This document shows positions 24,755 to 45,971 of a stretch of DNA of 64,000 nt, in pieces; the stretch's first letter is position 1, and each line of letters begins with the position of its first letter. A model generated the notes under the pieces. It did no database searches and was not told where the DNA came from. It saw nothing but the letters and a program-made list of their open reading frames with translations. Origin of the DNA: Anomaloglossus baeobatrachus (taxonomy: Eukaryota; Chordata; Amphibia; Anura; Aromobatidae); assembly GCF_048569485.1 (NCBI RefSeq), contig NC_134353.1, positions 423,808,743 to 423,872,742 on the forward strand, written 5' to 3'. Made by a program: the position numbers and the translations under genes.

Positions 24755-24960
24755 GGCTTTGTTCACACAGGGCATCTTTTACTGCGTTTTTGGTGCGTTT
24801 TTCAGGTCACAAAGATGCACCAAAATGCTTGCATTTCCTTCTCCCATTCTATTTTGTTGTCCACACTGGGCATCTTTCTTTTTTGGCTGCATCTTGGCTG
24901 TGTTTTTGAAGATGCACCCAAGATGCAGAATGTCAATTCTTAATAGGTCTCCTGTAACAT
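24755..24960. mobile_element. Harbinger-type element, left end only
   Basis: TAA followed by GGCTTTGTTCACACAGGGCATC resembles the other Harbinger ends of the window, and 'gatgcaccaaaatgc' / 'gatgcacccaagatgc' words are internal. No right end was found before the PLE fragment at about 24960. Confidence 0.45.
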
Positions 24961-25078
24961 GTGATCTAAAAGGTAACCAGCAGGCTTAATAAGCTACTGG
25001 TATCCAACCATAGAGTGATTCAATCCAAAATAAGCAAAAATGGTTATGAAGCTCCACTGCTGCCAGCCGTTTTGGTTC
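24960..25078 (-). mobile_element. PLE terminal fragment, interrupted by an LTR element
   Basis: The minus strand reads 'aaccatttttgcttattttgg', which also occurs in plus orientation at 28439-28459. The two segments therefore form the inverted arms of one PLE copy whose middle received the LTR element 25079-27883. No coding sequence is seen. Confidence 0.5.
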
Positions 25079-27883
25079 TGTAACGGGGGCAGGGGGCGCC
25101 TCAGGGGGTGTAGTCGGGTCCCCTCGCCTTGTGGGCCGCAGGCTGAACCCCGGCCCGGCCGTCACTTGCAAAGCAGGTGTGTTGTTGGGGCAGAGTGTGG
25201 ATGCATGGGGGCCATTCATGACAGCGTTCTTTCTGTGCTCTCCAGCTCCTTCTTCACTTTCAGGAAAGAGACAATTGCAGGCAGCGGGTAAACCAAACAC
25301 CGTTTTATTAAACAAAGCTTCCATCTTTTTGTTTTCAGCACGCTTACTTTAGTACGTTACAAGTCCTTTTCTACAAAAACGGTTTCCTTTTTCTCTACGG
25401 GCACTTTCCTTTGCCTGCAGGGGCCAATTGTTATCCCCCTAGCAGTGGTACTCCTATCCCGATTTTAGTCCAGCCTTTTCCCAGGGATTTGTATTGAACT
25501 AGGGGACGGCTCCAGTACTCAATACCGGCTCCGGATTAGCTCCAACTTCTTCGCTCCACTGCCACAGCACCCACTCCTGCACTCTGCCCCGGCACTTCTC
25601 CTCAGCTCTCTCCCATGTTACATCTCACAGCACACTGCCCTGAATTCAGAGCCCAACCCCACTTCTCTTCCCTCCTAGGCTGCCCTGCCCCTTCCTTCCC
25701 TGTCACTGTTACCAGGGGAACCACTCACTACACTGGCACCTGGGGGGGGGAAGAACCGTACATAACACATAACATGGTACAATGTGCCACCATACTCCTG
25801 TGGCGTCTTTAGGGGGGATTCTCTTTCTCGGTTCGGGGGTCCGACTACCCCTTACATTCCTCCCCTCTTTAACCTCAGCCTCCTGGCGAGGTTCCGCACC
25901 TGCAAGACAACGCATATAGAAAACACACACACGTTTCTTCAGCAGTATTCTTTTTCTTTCTTATCAATAAAAAAACATTTTAAAACTAACATATCAAAGC
26001 ACACCAGATTGGCACACAAGTCCGGTGCCCGGAGTCCCTCCAGGGGAGCTCCCGGTCTTGGCTGATCTTCTGCCCGGAGGCTCTCCTCAAGCGCTCCCGG
26101 TCTTAGATGAGCCGCGACCAACAGAAACAAAAGGGTTCTTTACTTAACAGTAGCGGGAGAAGTCCATGCATAGTCCCTGCATTCTTCTATTCCCGGGTTC
26201 AGTTCATTTAACGTAGCTTTAACCATAAACACTCACCGGCTTCCAACAGTACCGGCTTTCGACAACAGACAGATCTTTTTCTTCCGGATGATTAACCCTC
26301 ACGCTGGGTGGTATGCACGCAGCCATTCAGCCCGCTGGGCCCTCACATGGTCGGAGAGGGACTGTCCAGGTAAGCGGGGTAGCCTACGAAACGGCTCATA
26401 ACCCGGTGGCTCCGGTACTTCCTTCTCCGGTTCAGGCCCTTCAGCCTCCTGCGGGGGTGAGGGGGTAGCTGGACGGGACCGCAGTGGGCTGCCGACAACA
26501 ACTACCGGGTGCGACACCATACTCTGATGTATCACCAGTAATGCCGATGCTTCTCTTGGCTTGTCTCCAGCCATAGGTTCGGCGGCCGCTTTTGGCGCTA
26601 CCGTCGGGGTACTCTTCAGCCCACAGGCTTCAGCGAGCGCTTGCTTATGCTGAGCGCGCCACGCTCTGATCTCCATTCTGCTTGGTCCAGGTATTGGAGT
26701 TTGCTTCTTCTTCCACTGCCAGGGTTGCAATCGCGCCGGGGAAGGTGGAGGCGGTTCTACTTTTCCCGCTTCTGCCCATACTCTGCCCTCGGCCTCACCC
26801 ACCAGGTCGGCACAGCGTTTGCGACGCCTCTTCTTTCTTGCGGCGCCGCCCACGTCTCTAGACCTCTGCAGTATCTCGGGGCAAGCACCTCCCCTCTTTG
26901 GGCGGTGCACTCCGGGCTTCTTCCTTACAGGCCAGCCCAGTGCTTTTCGTTTGGCGCCCACTTTTCGCGCCTTCACTAAATCCATGAGGACGGCCGCCAT
27001 CTTGCCGCCATCTTGTGGCCTGTTCAGTACATCAGGCACCACTTGGTCTCTGCTCGGGGTTTCTCTTCTGCGGGCTTGATCCTGCCGACTACGCCAAAAT
27101 GTAACGGGGCAGGGGGCGCCTCAGGGGGTGTAGTCGAGTCCCCTCGCCTTGTGGGCCGCAGGCTGAACCCCGGCCCGGCCGTCACTTGCAAAGCAGGTGT
27201 GTTGTTGGGGCAGAGTGTGGATGCATGGGGCCCATTCATGACAGTGTTCTTTCTGTGCTCTCCAGCTCCTTCTTCACTTTCAGGAAAGAGACAATTGCAG
27301 GCAGCGGGTAAACCAAACACCGTTTTATTAAACAAAGCTTCCATCTTTTTGTTTGCAGCAGGCTTACTTTAGTACGTTACAAGTTACAAGTCCTTTTCTA
27401 CAAAAATGGTTTCCTTTTTCTCTATGGGCACTTTCCTTTGCCTGCAGGGGCCAATTGTTATCCCCCTAGCAGTGGTACTCCTATCCCGATTTTAGTCCAG
27501 CCCTTTCCCAGGGATTTGTATTGAACTAGGGGACGGCTCCAGTACTCACTACCGGCTCCGGATTAGCTCCAACTTCTTCGCTCCACTGCCACAGCACCCA
27601 CTCCTGCACTCTGCCCCGGCACTTCTCCTCAGCTCTCTCCCATGTTACATCTCACAGCACACTGTCCTGCATTCAGAGCCCAACCCCCCTTCTCTTCCCT
27701 CCTAGGCTGCCCTGCCCCTTCCTTCCCTGTCACTGTTACCAGGGGAACCACTCACTACACTGGCACCTAGGGGGGGAAAAACCGTACATAACACATAACA
27801 TGGTACAATGTGTCACCATACTCCTGTGGCGTCTTCAGGGGGGGATTCTCTTTCCCGGTTCGGGGGTCCGACTACCCCTTACA
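25079..27883 (-). mobile_element. short non-autonomous LTR retrotransposon (2.8 kb), paired LTRs
   Basis: Direct repeats 25079-25856 and 27100-27883 differ at only a few sites and enclose about 1.24 kb. Read on the minus strand, the LTR starts TGTAAGGGGTAGTCGG and ends CGTTACA. A primer-binding-site-like TGGCGTAGTCGGCAGGAT follows it at about 27078-27096, and a purine-rich tract (AGAGGGGAGGAA) precedes the other LTR. GTTC flanks both sides (25075-25078, 27884-27887). No protease, RT or integrase is present, so it depended on a partner. LTR similarity suggests a recent insertion. Confidence 0.85.
26299..27042 (-). CDS. 247-codon open frame inside the short LTR element, function unknown
   Basis: The frame starts about 35 bases after the primer-binding-like site and covers 60% of the internal region. 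The product is basic in its first half (clusters such as KKRRRKR) and proline- and glutamate-rich in the second half (PEKEVPEPPGYEPFRR). No zinc knuckle, protease or RT motif is visible. It could be a reduced gag-like protein or captured host sequence, or it could be an open frame kept by GC-rich composition. The element is treated as a fossil. Confidence 0.4.
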   Translation of the reverse strand: MVPDVLNRPQDGGKMAAVLMDLVKARKVGAKRKALGWPVRKKPGVHRPKRGGACPEILQRSRDVGGAARKKRRRKRCADLVGEAEGRVWAEAGKVEPPPPSPARLQPWQWKKKQTPIPGPSRMEIRAWRAQHKQALAEACGLKSTPTVAPKAAAEPMAGDKPREASALLVIHQSMVSHPVVVVGSPLRSRPATPSPPQEAEGPEPEKEVPEPPGYEPFRRLPRLPGQSLSDHVRAQRAEWLRAYHPA

Positions 27884-27920
27884 GTTCCACTAAGATAGGA
27901 ACCATTACTTTGTCTACACT

Positions 27921-27960
27921 GCTCCCCTGAAGATTACCTGTCTATGAAACGCGTTGGAGA
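27921..27960 (+). ncRNA. hammerhead-ribozyme-like motif
   Basis: CTCC (27922-27925), CTGAAGA (27927-27933), GAAAC, GCGTT, then GGAG (27955-27958) follow hammerhead type I order. The short stem I CTCC/GGAG closes it. Stem II is weak. Confidence 0.45.
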
Positions 27961-29103
27961 ATGACATAGCGTGTAGTCCATTAATAGGGATCGTGAGCCC
28001 GGAACTTGAGGGACCACTGAGACGCCTTTTTGTTTGGATTAACATGCATAACACAGTGGATGGCACCAAGATGGGTGAGATTGTTCCACATCTATTGAGA
28101 GGACTGTTGAAGTGATTCTATGAGCAGCTTTTATAGCGGATCATGAATTAACAGTTCCCATGTTATGTTGACAAGTGAGTTCCACCAGTTAGTGTGAGAA
28201 ATCTCAATTTACCTTTGATCCTTTGGATCTAGTTTATGTAAGATCCTGTGGATCCTCTCTGGTGGAATCCTGTTCATCTGATTTATGTGGTGATAGAAGG
28301 TGCTGTGGATCATTATATATGCAGCAAGGATTGTGTTTTTTCAAGCACCTTAGTGTTTTTTTGTTTTGATCAATTTTAATTAGAAGTGGAGAAACCCTAC
28401 TTCATATTAAGGGAATTAATAAAAGTGAATTTTTAGAACCATTTTTGCTTATTTTGGTAGCCAGCAGGCGATGGAACTATACTATGGGATCAATATGCAT
28501 TAACCTGTTTATTAAACGTTGGTGTAACGTAATATGATGGAATTATATCTCAGGATGTATGTATATTGTCATTTACACTAAATGTTTGAGCGTTGTAATG
28601 TAATCCTGTTTTTGTGTGGTCCGCATGACGAGTTGTTGGGTTGTGGACATGCATCGCATGAAATTACCATAAGGCAATGAATTATCACTGTTCTTGTTAT
28701 AGGGCTGAATAATGTATTCTTGGTGTTTCTATGCGATGCATTTTCCACAAATCTCTGGATTATAATATTATGTTTGTATCTATACCCATAAAAGGGCTTT
28801 CTGCTCAACAAATAGGATTTAAGTAAAACATGTATAGGATTTCCATATTCACATTGTTTGCCAGCATTTCTGCCCTCATTTAAGATGGCGCTAGACTCAC
28901 TGATACTTGTACGCGCCGTGTGTGTCGGTGTCTGTCCCTCCCCTTCAGCCAGCGCCCAATGAGTGAAGCGGTTAGCGCGCATGCGCAATGTAGCTTCCGG
29001 GACGCCGGCTGGAGTGGGCGGCATGGCCGTCGCCGCACGCTGTGCGTCACTGATGGGTCTCAGGTGAGTCTGGCACCATAAAGAGATGACCATCTCCCTG
29101 TCA

Positions 29104-29149
29104 CAGCACCTCCTGACGAAGCGAGTGTGAAACGCGCGTAGAGGTGCTG
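29104..29149 (+). ncRNA. hammerhead ribozyme candidate with perfect 9-bp stem I
   Basis: CAGCACCTC (29104-29112) pairs perfectly with GAGGTGCTG (29141-29149). Between them lie the core CTGACGA (29113-29119), a short stem II region, GAAA (29129-29132), the self-complementary CGCGCG and the cleavage-site-like TA (29139-29140). This is the type I hammerhead order of PLE ribozymes with tiny stem III. Stem II (AGCGAGTGT) is imperfect, so activity is uncertain. Confidence 0.6.
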
Positions 29150-30245
29150 GGCAGTGTGGTCCTACAGGTAGTGGTCTCAAATAGCCTTTATTTCCCTCCA
29201 GCAGTTATCTGACTCTGGTTTTTCTTTCCCCCCCCCTCTTTTTTCCTCCTCCCTTTACGGGTGGTATGAGGGCATGATATGTGTCTGGGGGTTATGCACT
29301 GATGTGAAAACTGGTAAACCACTATTTGGGAAAATGGCTCTAAATCCATTGCAGAGTTGTGTGCGTTGACTTATGTAACACAAAGGGGCTCTATAGTATT
29401 TGCATGGCGTGGTAATCTATATACCTTCTAATCACGCCTGTCGGAGTATTTGGGTTGTGACTTTTTTATGCACCCCTTTTGGGTTTGCCACAGTATATCA
29501 TACTGTTGGCTTTATGAATTAACCCTTGATTTTGGGGTGCATATAAAGTACTGATATAATAATTTAAGTGTATAAATGTATGCTCTGACTTTTGTAAAAC
29601 TGAGGTGGTTCCTTATGTGTACAACTTACACGCATCTGCATGGTGTGTTTAATTAATTATCAGCATTTTTTCAGGTCTGCTGGAGTGCCAAATTTGCATG
29701 ATTATCTCTGACGTTCTTGGGAAAATATTCATACGTTCTTATTACTGCCACAGTATATTATACTGTTGGCTTTATGACGTCATCTCTGTTGCAAATTTTG
29801 GTGTATGCATATATTTAACTTTTCTGACCACTATAATATACCAACCTTAATACCACACTGTCCCAGAATTTTTTCTGTGTTTTTAAGGGGTAATGATTTT
29901 ATACTGTGTTTTCTGATATCCGTCTCTAATCATGTGATATTTGTTGTTGATATCATGTTAATAAAATTTGTACACTTGCTTGAACTCTTGTGTAAGTGTT
30001 TCTCTGATGTACTACGTGATTATGCAGGTCTGATGTAGGTTTATATGCTTGGTTTGGTGGACATGCTCATATAATATATGTTATGGATTTCTATTTCCGC
30101 TTTTGGATTTATATGGCAGAAATTAACTCCTGCTACCCCAATCACTAATGAGCACACAGCTGGTCGATGCCCAAGCCTGTCTGTACAACTCAGAAGTACC
30201 ATAGAAAGCATAGTGGGGAGTGTCAGGGTCTGTAGTCTGAACAGC

Positions 30246-33200
30246 ATTACAAATATATATCCGGCACACCACAATGCAAGAGAGGAATCTTAGGTTTGGT
30301 TTGAAAAAAATGTTGATTTATTGTGTATATACAAAAAAGTCCGTCCAACGTTTCGATTCCAAAAGGATCTTTCACAGGGACAATGGGACTAGTGTGAAGA
30401 AAAGAAAAAACATACATAAAATTAAGAACAAAAACAGTAACAGTGATACACTGTTGTGATTACATGATCAGACAAATCATAAATACAAAGAAAATGGCAA
30501 AAAATTGCAGAGACAAAAGAAACAAAAAAACGCTTAAATCCATTAATTTCATAGGCACCAATGGATGAAACATGGAAATCTCCATTAAGATATAAGATAA
30601 ATGACAATCTGTTGAGACATGAAAGAGAACATTAGAGGAGTGACCATACATGATAATAAGACACGTACCTAGATGTATAAAAGGATTGTCAAATCGTATC
30701 AGTACAAGTAATGATGGTCATCAAAGTATATCAGAAGAATGCGTAAGCGGTCTATGAAGGAGGTCAACAAGGAGATCGAGTTATAAATGTAATAAATTGA
30801 ATCAAAAAAGTCTGATTACACAAGTCAGAAAGGAGAGGGGACATACCTCAGTAATTATACTTTGTGATATGGTCCTAAGGGAGTGTCCATCAAGGACGTG
30901 TTGTGATGTCGTGCACGACAGGCAGGTATCCTAAAAGGGATAAATCGAGGAGGAAAAGAGAGGTGAGGGGTTATGCTATGGTCCTCATTTGTAAAGGAGA
31001 CGTAATGTCAATATTATAGAGTGCAACAGGAACCTGTATGTATCAACCTACCGGATCAGTGGTACTAATTAATGTTAGTAACACAATATCGGATGGGAGG
31101 TCCGATCATGTGATAGATGGATAACACCAAAGCAATTCTTTATGCAACGTTATCTGTATAAGTAATGAAATGTAGAATATAAGTAAGACAAGAGGACAAA
31201 GAGGAAAGAAGGGAAGGAAGACGAAATCCAGGTAAGAAGGTGAACATACCAGGGTGGGAGGAATCTCGCTAAACGATAGGGCATTAATGTTAGACACAGA
31301 GTAGGTCTCTGAGGGTCACTAAGAATGAAAAAAATTAGCAAGATATGAAACATGATCATGTACGTTAATGAAATTTACAGATAAGAACAATCAGGGGTAG
31401 GTTATTCCATATGTACCTGATTTGTACGTATCACTGAGTGTATGTCTGGTCTGTACATTAGGGTATAATAGAAAAACGCAACCCAACATATCCGAGACCG
31501 CATTAGTAAGCATAAGTCCACCATACGATGTAAGCAAATCTTATTACCCGTTCCATACCATTTTGTGACACACAACCATACAGTGGCCCAACTCAGATTC
31601 CAAGTCATTGAACATGTTCCACCAATACGCAGAGGAGGCGACAGAATCAAGAAACTCAAGGAAAGGGAGTCTTTTTGGATATACACTCTGGGCACATTAG
31701 AGCCAAAGGGCCTCAATCGGGAATACGAGGTACAGGCCTGATTCCTGTACTTTATTAGTGTATTTTACGTTTTTCCAACATGCAAGGAGTCCCGTTGTTT
31801 TTCCTTTTATTCTGGTTTTACTTAATTTGATTTATTCTTTTTGACCCATTGCATACATAATGTCTGATTACCTTGTCTAATTGTGTTTTCATTTACTTTC
31901 TAGGTTCCCTTAGCCACGTGAAATTCCTTGCTGCACTCTATTACGACTCACTTCCCACCACAGTAGTCACGCACCTCACTTCCATCTGTCAGCACCATAT
32001 AGGTTTGTATTAGGAATCCACTTGTTTCTTTTTCTTTTTATTTAATTTTCAATTTTTATCCATTTGATTTATTTTCTTTTTTATTATTTACTATTAATTA
32101 TTATTCACATGTTTTTATTTATTTTATTCATTTTTTTATTTATATTTTTATATTTTTTTATATTTTATTGTTTTTTATTTTGTATTTTCTCTTTTTTTAT
32201 TTTCTCTTTATATATGTCCCACTATAGTTACCCTCTCCCACGAATAGCCACTATATACCACCACTGCACAGCTAATAGCACATTAATCTACACGTGCCAC
32301 ACACTCACACATTTTTCCCTGGATATCTTTATGTAACTCACATTACCTTTTTCTTTTTCTTTTTCTTCATCTTTCTCGTTTTTTCCTCTCATTCTTTCTT
32401 ACATTCACACTATCTTCACACTATAACCCCATGTGGCCTGCCACTTTATGTGTCCCTGCACAAATCTCACGTTTCACTCCTATTGCTCTTTTCATATTTA
32501 TATGATCTATCTGATCATTACAATCTTTTGCTTCACACATACACATTATGATGTCTTAACAGCCCCTGACGCTATTCGCCTACATTATCCATTCACCCCT
32601 CCTGGCAACTGATAGCGAGCACCAATCACATCACTACAACGCTACACTTCCTTCATCCAGAAAACACAGCTCCACACTCGCTCTGCGCATGCGCGATGTA
32701 TGAGACCAATGCGCATGCGCGGGCGTGCGTTCCACCTACCTCACTGCGTTCCACTCCGATACAGGAAGTGGACGCAGCTTTTATTGCAGACGCATATAAG
32801 AGCCCACAGCTATGCACACACTCTGCTGACGCCATCACAGGAGACCCATATCCCCATCTACACAGGTACTACATGAATGGCACCTCTATTGTCCATTCAT
32901 ACTTTTTCTTGATAATTCTTTACAATTTCTTTACCTCTAGTTGCAGGCTTCCTCTCACCTTACCTCAGCTGGCAGTACTGCCATTCCTCCTCCCTGGAAG
33001 GTACACCATTATATTATATATCTATTTCATATTTGACTGACCTATATGCACCATGTGGGACAAATGTATAGTTATTACAGGTCTTTTTTCTTTAATCTAG
33101 AAATCCTGCACTGTTTACTATAAGGGAATCTCTCTTAGACAAACTGGACCTCTCACCTGCAGGGAACTACTATACGTTTTTCTATTATACCCTAATGTAC

Positions 33201-34460
33201 AGACCAGACATACACTCAGTGATACGTACAAATCAGGTACATATGGAATAACCTACCCCTGATTGTTCTTATCTGTAAATTTCATTAACGTACATGATCA
33301 TGTTTCATATCTTGCTAATTTTTTTCATTCTTAGTGACCCTCAGAGACCTACTCTGTGTCTAACATTAATGCCCTATCGTTTAGCGAGATTCCTCCCACC
33401 CTGGTATGTTCATCTTCTTACCTGGATTTCGTCTTCCTTCCCTTCTTTCCTCTTTGTCCTCTTGTCTTACTTATATTCTACATTTCATTACTTATACAGA
33501 TAACGTTGCATAAAGAATTGCTTTGGTGTTATCCATCTATCACATGATCGGACCTCCCATCCGATATTGTGCTACTAACATTAATTAGTACCACTGATCC
33601 GGTAGGTTGATACATACAGGTTCCTGTTGCACTCTATAATATTGACATTACGTCTCCTTTACAAATGAGGACCATAGCATTACCCCTCACCTCTCTTTTC
33701 CTCCTCGATTTATCCCTTTTAGGATACCTGCCTGTCGTGCACGACATCACAACACGTCCTTGATGGACACTCCCTTAGGACCATATCACAAAGTATAATT
33801 ACTGAGGTATGTCCCCTCTCCTTTCTGACTTGTGTAATCAGACTTTTTTGATTCAATTTATTACATTTATAACTCGATCTCCTTGTTGACCTCCTTCATA
33901 GACCGCTTACGCATTCTTCTGATATACTTTGATGACCATCATTACTTGTACTGATACGATTTGACAATCCTTTTATACATCTAGGTACGTGTCTTATTAT
34001 CATGTATGGTCACTCCTCTAATGTTCTCTTTCATGTCTCAACAGATTGTCATTTATCTTATATCTTAATGGAGATTTCCATGTTTCATCCATTGGTGCCT
34101 ATGAAATTAATGGATTTAAGCGTTTTTTTGTTTCTTTTGTCTCTGCAATTTTTTGCCATTTTCTTTGTATTTATGATTTGTCTGATCATGTAATCACAAC
34201 AGTGTATCACTGTTACTGTTTTTAATTTTATGTATGTTTTTTCTTTTCTTCACACTAGTCCCATTGTCCCTGTGAAAGATCCTTTTGGGATCGAAACGTT
34301 GGACGGACTTTTTTGTATATACACAATAAATCAACATTTTTTTCAAACCAAACCTAAGATTCCTCTCTTGCATTGTGGTGTGCCGGATATATATTTGTAA
34401 TACTGGACTCATTATTCCAGAGCACCCCCACGTTGAGTGAGCCAGGTCTATCTCAACAAT
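30246..34460 (+). mobile_element. Penelope-like element, 4.2 kb, with 1.23-kb inverted arms and 15-bp target duplication
   Basis: TGTAGTCTGAACAGC occurs exactly at 30231-30245 and 34461-34475, bounding the insertion. The left arm (about 30249-31478) is the near-perfect reverse complement of 33175-34399. Between the arms, plus strand, 31480-31742 encodes the end of a PLE GIY-YIG nuclease (VIEHVPPIRRGGDR, RESFWIYTLGTLEPKGLN) and stops at 31740-31742. 31743-33174 is AT-rich untranslated sequence that includes a GC-rich promoter-like part (about 32640-32860, 'catataagagcc'). A 61-base tail containing CCAGAGCACC ends the insertion. Each arm carries a hammerhead-like motif (about 30334-30375 minus, 34266-34305 plus). 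It lies 0.7 kb upstream of eef2. Confidence 0.88.
34266..34305 (+). ncRNA. hammerhead-like motif, plus arm of PLE (mirror at 30334-30375)
   Basis: GTCC, CTGTGAA, a 5-bp stem GATCC/GGATC with TTTTG loop, CGAAACGTT and GGAC follow in hammerhead order, with GTCC/GGAC forming stem I. The first core box departs from CTGANGA, so it may be decayed or a family variant. Confidence 0.4.
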
Positions 34461-34475
34461 TGTAGTCTGAACAGC

Positions 34476-35126
34476 GTCTGAGGCCGCCATGACACTCTGT
34501 GAGTTTAGAACCAAATATCGTGTGACACTGGGTCCTCCACCAATCACCATGGGGGCTCCAGCAGCTGGGGTGTTCTGATAACAGCTGATTGTGGGGTGCT
34601 GGGTGTCAGACACCCCCACCTCATCTTTATAGGGTGCTTTGGGGATCTTATTACTGGGCTACAACAGTACAGGTCTGGGTCCTCCACCAATCACCATAGG
34701 GCTCCAGAAGTGCTCCTTGTGACAGAAGCCTTAGTGCGCATGTGTGATCAGTAACCGACGGCCTGAGGCAGCCATCTGCATGGACACTCCCATAGAGGTG
34801 ACTGGAACAGCACCTCGGGCCCAGCTTATAGTACAGGGTGGGAAATGTGGTTTACTGACATTTGTAAAGTGTTAGCCTAGTCTGAATCAATCATTGTGTG
34901 TCAATTTTAGGAGACGTCTCCAAGAAATGTAAAGTTATGAACATTCAGGCTATTAGGGGTTCGCTGTTCTGAACTCTACCGAAGCGACACGTGTTATTGG
35001 AAAAAAAATGGCGGCATTAAGCATGTATGTACGTCACTAGCTTCCAGGCCTGAAGAAAGCCGCCTATCAGAGCCCGGCTCCGCCCGCCGACGTCCCGGGG
35101 TCACGTGAGCGGACCGGCTCTAGCAC
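34476..35126 (+). promoter_or_regulatory. eef2 upstream region
   Basis: No coding region is seen. A 30-bp word (tgggtcctccaccaatcaccat) occurs twice, at 34529 and 34676. Nearer the gene there are E-box-like CACGTG words at 34987-34992 and 35102-35107, and an inverted CCAAT word (attgg, 34995-34999). GC content rises sharply from about 35060. These sites are read by eye and no factor is assigned. Confidence 0.45.
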
Positions 35127-35157
35127 TATAAAAGGCGCGCTGTTGACGTCAGCGGCC
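35127..35157 (+). promoter_or_regulatory. eef2: eef2 core promoter: TATA box, CRE-like site, 5'TOP start
   Basis: TATAAAA lies at 35127-35133, a CRE-like TGACGTCA at 35144-35151, and about 30 bases after the TATA box the sequence becomes CCTCTTCCGCC. A C followed by a pyrimidine run is the 5'TOP signature that puts translation-factor mRNAs under growth (mTOR) control. The same CTCTTCCGCC start is known for mammalian EEF2. The start is therefore inferred at about 35156-35157. Confidence 0.75.
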
Positions 35158-35242
35158 TCTTCCGCCTGTGTGTCTGCTGTGAGGCAGGCAGTCCGCTCCG
35201 GCTTTTTTCTCCCGTGAAGCGAATCCACCGTCATCCGCCAAA

Positions 35243-45206
<9,964 letters not shown>

Positions 45207-45465
45207 GTTCTGTACACTTTCTGGATCATCTGATGGACTCAACAACCGTTTTGACACCTTAATTTTGCGACACAATACTTGCTCCTCCCACTTATTCCAG
45301 GATTTTTCTCTGGCCCATCTTGGTGCTGTAACATTTAAAACTTAGCCTAACTATCCAGTGGGATTTATAGGGACTGCTTGAGCATCATTGCGAAACCTGT
45401 ACTTTCACAGCATGAATATCAGCATTGTATTGGTGCCATTAATAAAACTTGTATTTGAGCAGGTG
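45207..45465 (+). terminator. eef2: eef2 3' UTR and poly(A) signal
   Basis: After the TGA at 45204-45206 a short 3' UTR runs to the poly(A) signal AATAAA at 45441-45446. Cleavage is expected 10-25 bases later, near 45460. The following GT-rich 'caggtgtctgtcat' fits a downstream element. Confidence 0.75.
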
Positions 45466-45971
45466 TCTGTCATAATGCATGTGTATATAACTTCCATAAA
45501 CTAGATGGAGTTTAAAGATTGGCATTTTAGTTTACTGTAATCTTGGATGTCATGCAGAAAACTAACTAAAATGTAAACTTATCAAGATATAGTTCAAATC
45601 TGCTGACCACCTCCCCGTTGGGTCCTTACAACGCCTACTAAAACTACATTGTCATTTTATTTTATAAAAGACCAATTATCTCAAACCATTGATCAATGCC
45701 TAAACTATACTAGCTGCCATTTTGCCAAGTCTTGATTGCTGTAAACATGTAACAAATGTGTCCTTGCAAACTTTACTGATGCATTCTGAAATCTGTCTCC
45801 ACCAAATTTGATGCATTAGGCTATTTACTTTTTTTTTATGGTATAACAAAATCCTTAAATTTTTTAATTTGCATGCGTTTAGCAATTGCAGTCTCAGAAC
45901 AATGTCAACAGCATAGCATGTAACTAAATCTTTGTAGACAAAACTAGACCATTCTGATGAGTTTACTTAAA
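45466..45971. other. downstream flank of eef2, no feature recognised
   Basis: AT-rich sequence without recognisable coding, RNA gene or repeat ends. Confidence 0.5.

Larger units (their letters stand above)
27888..30245 (+). mobile_element. PLE-derived untranslated sequence, two overlapping copies, no coding part
   Basis: Two hammerhead-like motifs in plus orientation mark PLE ends at about 27921-27960 and 29104-29149. The first is followed by 'gggaattaataaaagtgaat' and the second by about 1.1 kb of AT-rich sequence ending near 'gttaataaaatttgtacac' (29957). A 27-bp direct repeat (cacagtatat(c/t)atactgttggc) occurs at 29490 and 29748. The left boundary is shared with the LTR insertion. No frame resembles a known protein. 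Confidence 0.5.

Noticed and set aside
25040-27372. Similar 80-120-codon frames at both ends of this interval
   Set aside because: They are the two LTR copies read in chance frames, not genes.
28578-29180. 200-codon minus-strand open frame
   Set aside because: It runs antisense through a PLE end with a hammerhead motif and has no recognisable domain.
30422-34193. Short hydrophobic frames repeated on both strands
   Set aside because: Inverted arms of the PLE insertion. Only the nuclease end at 31480-31742 has recognisable coding similarity.
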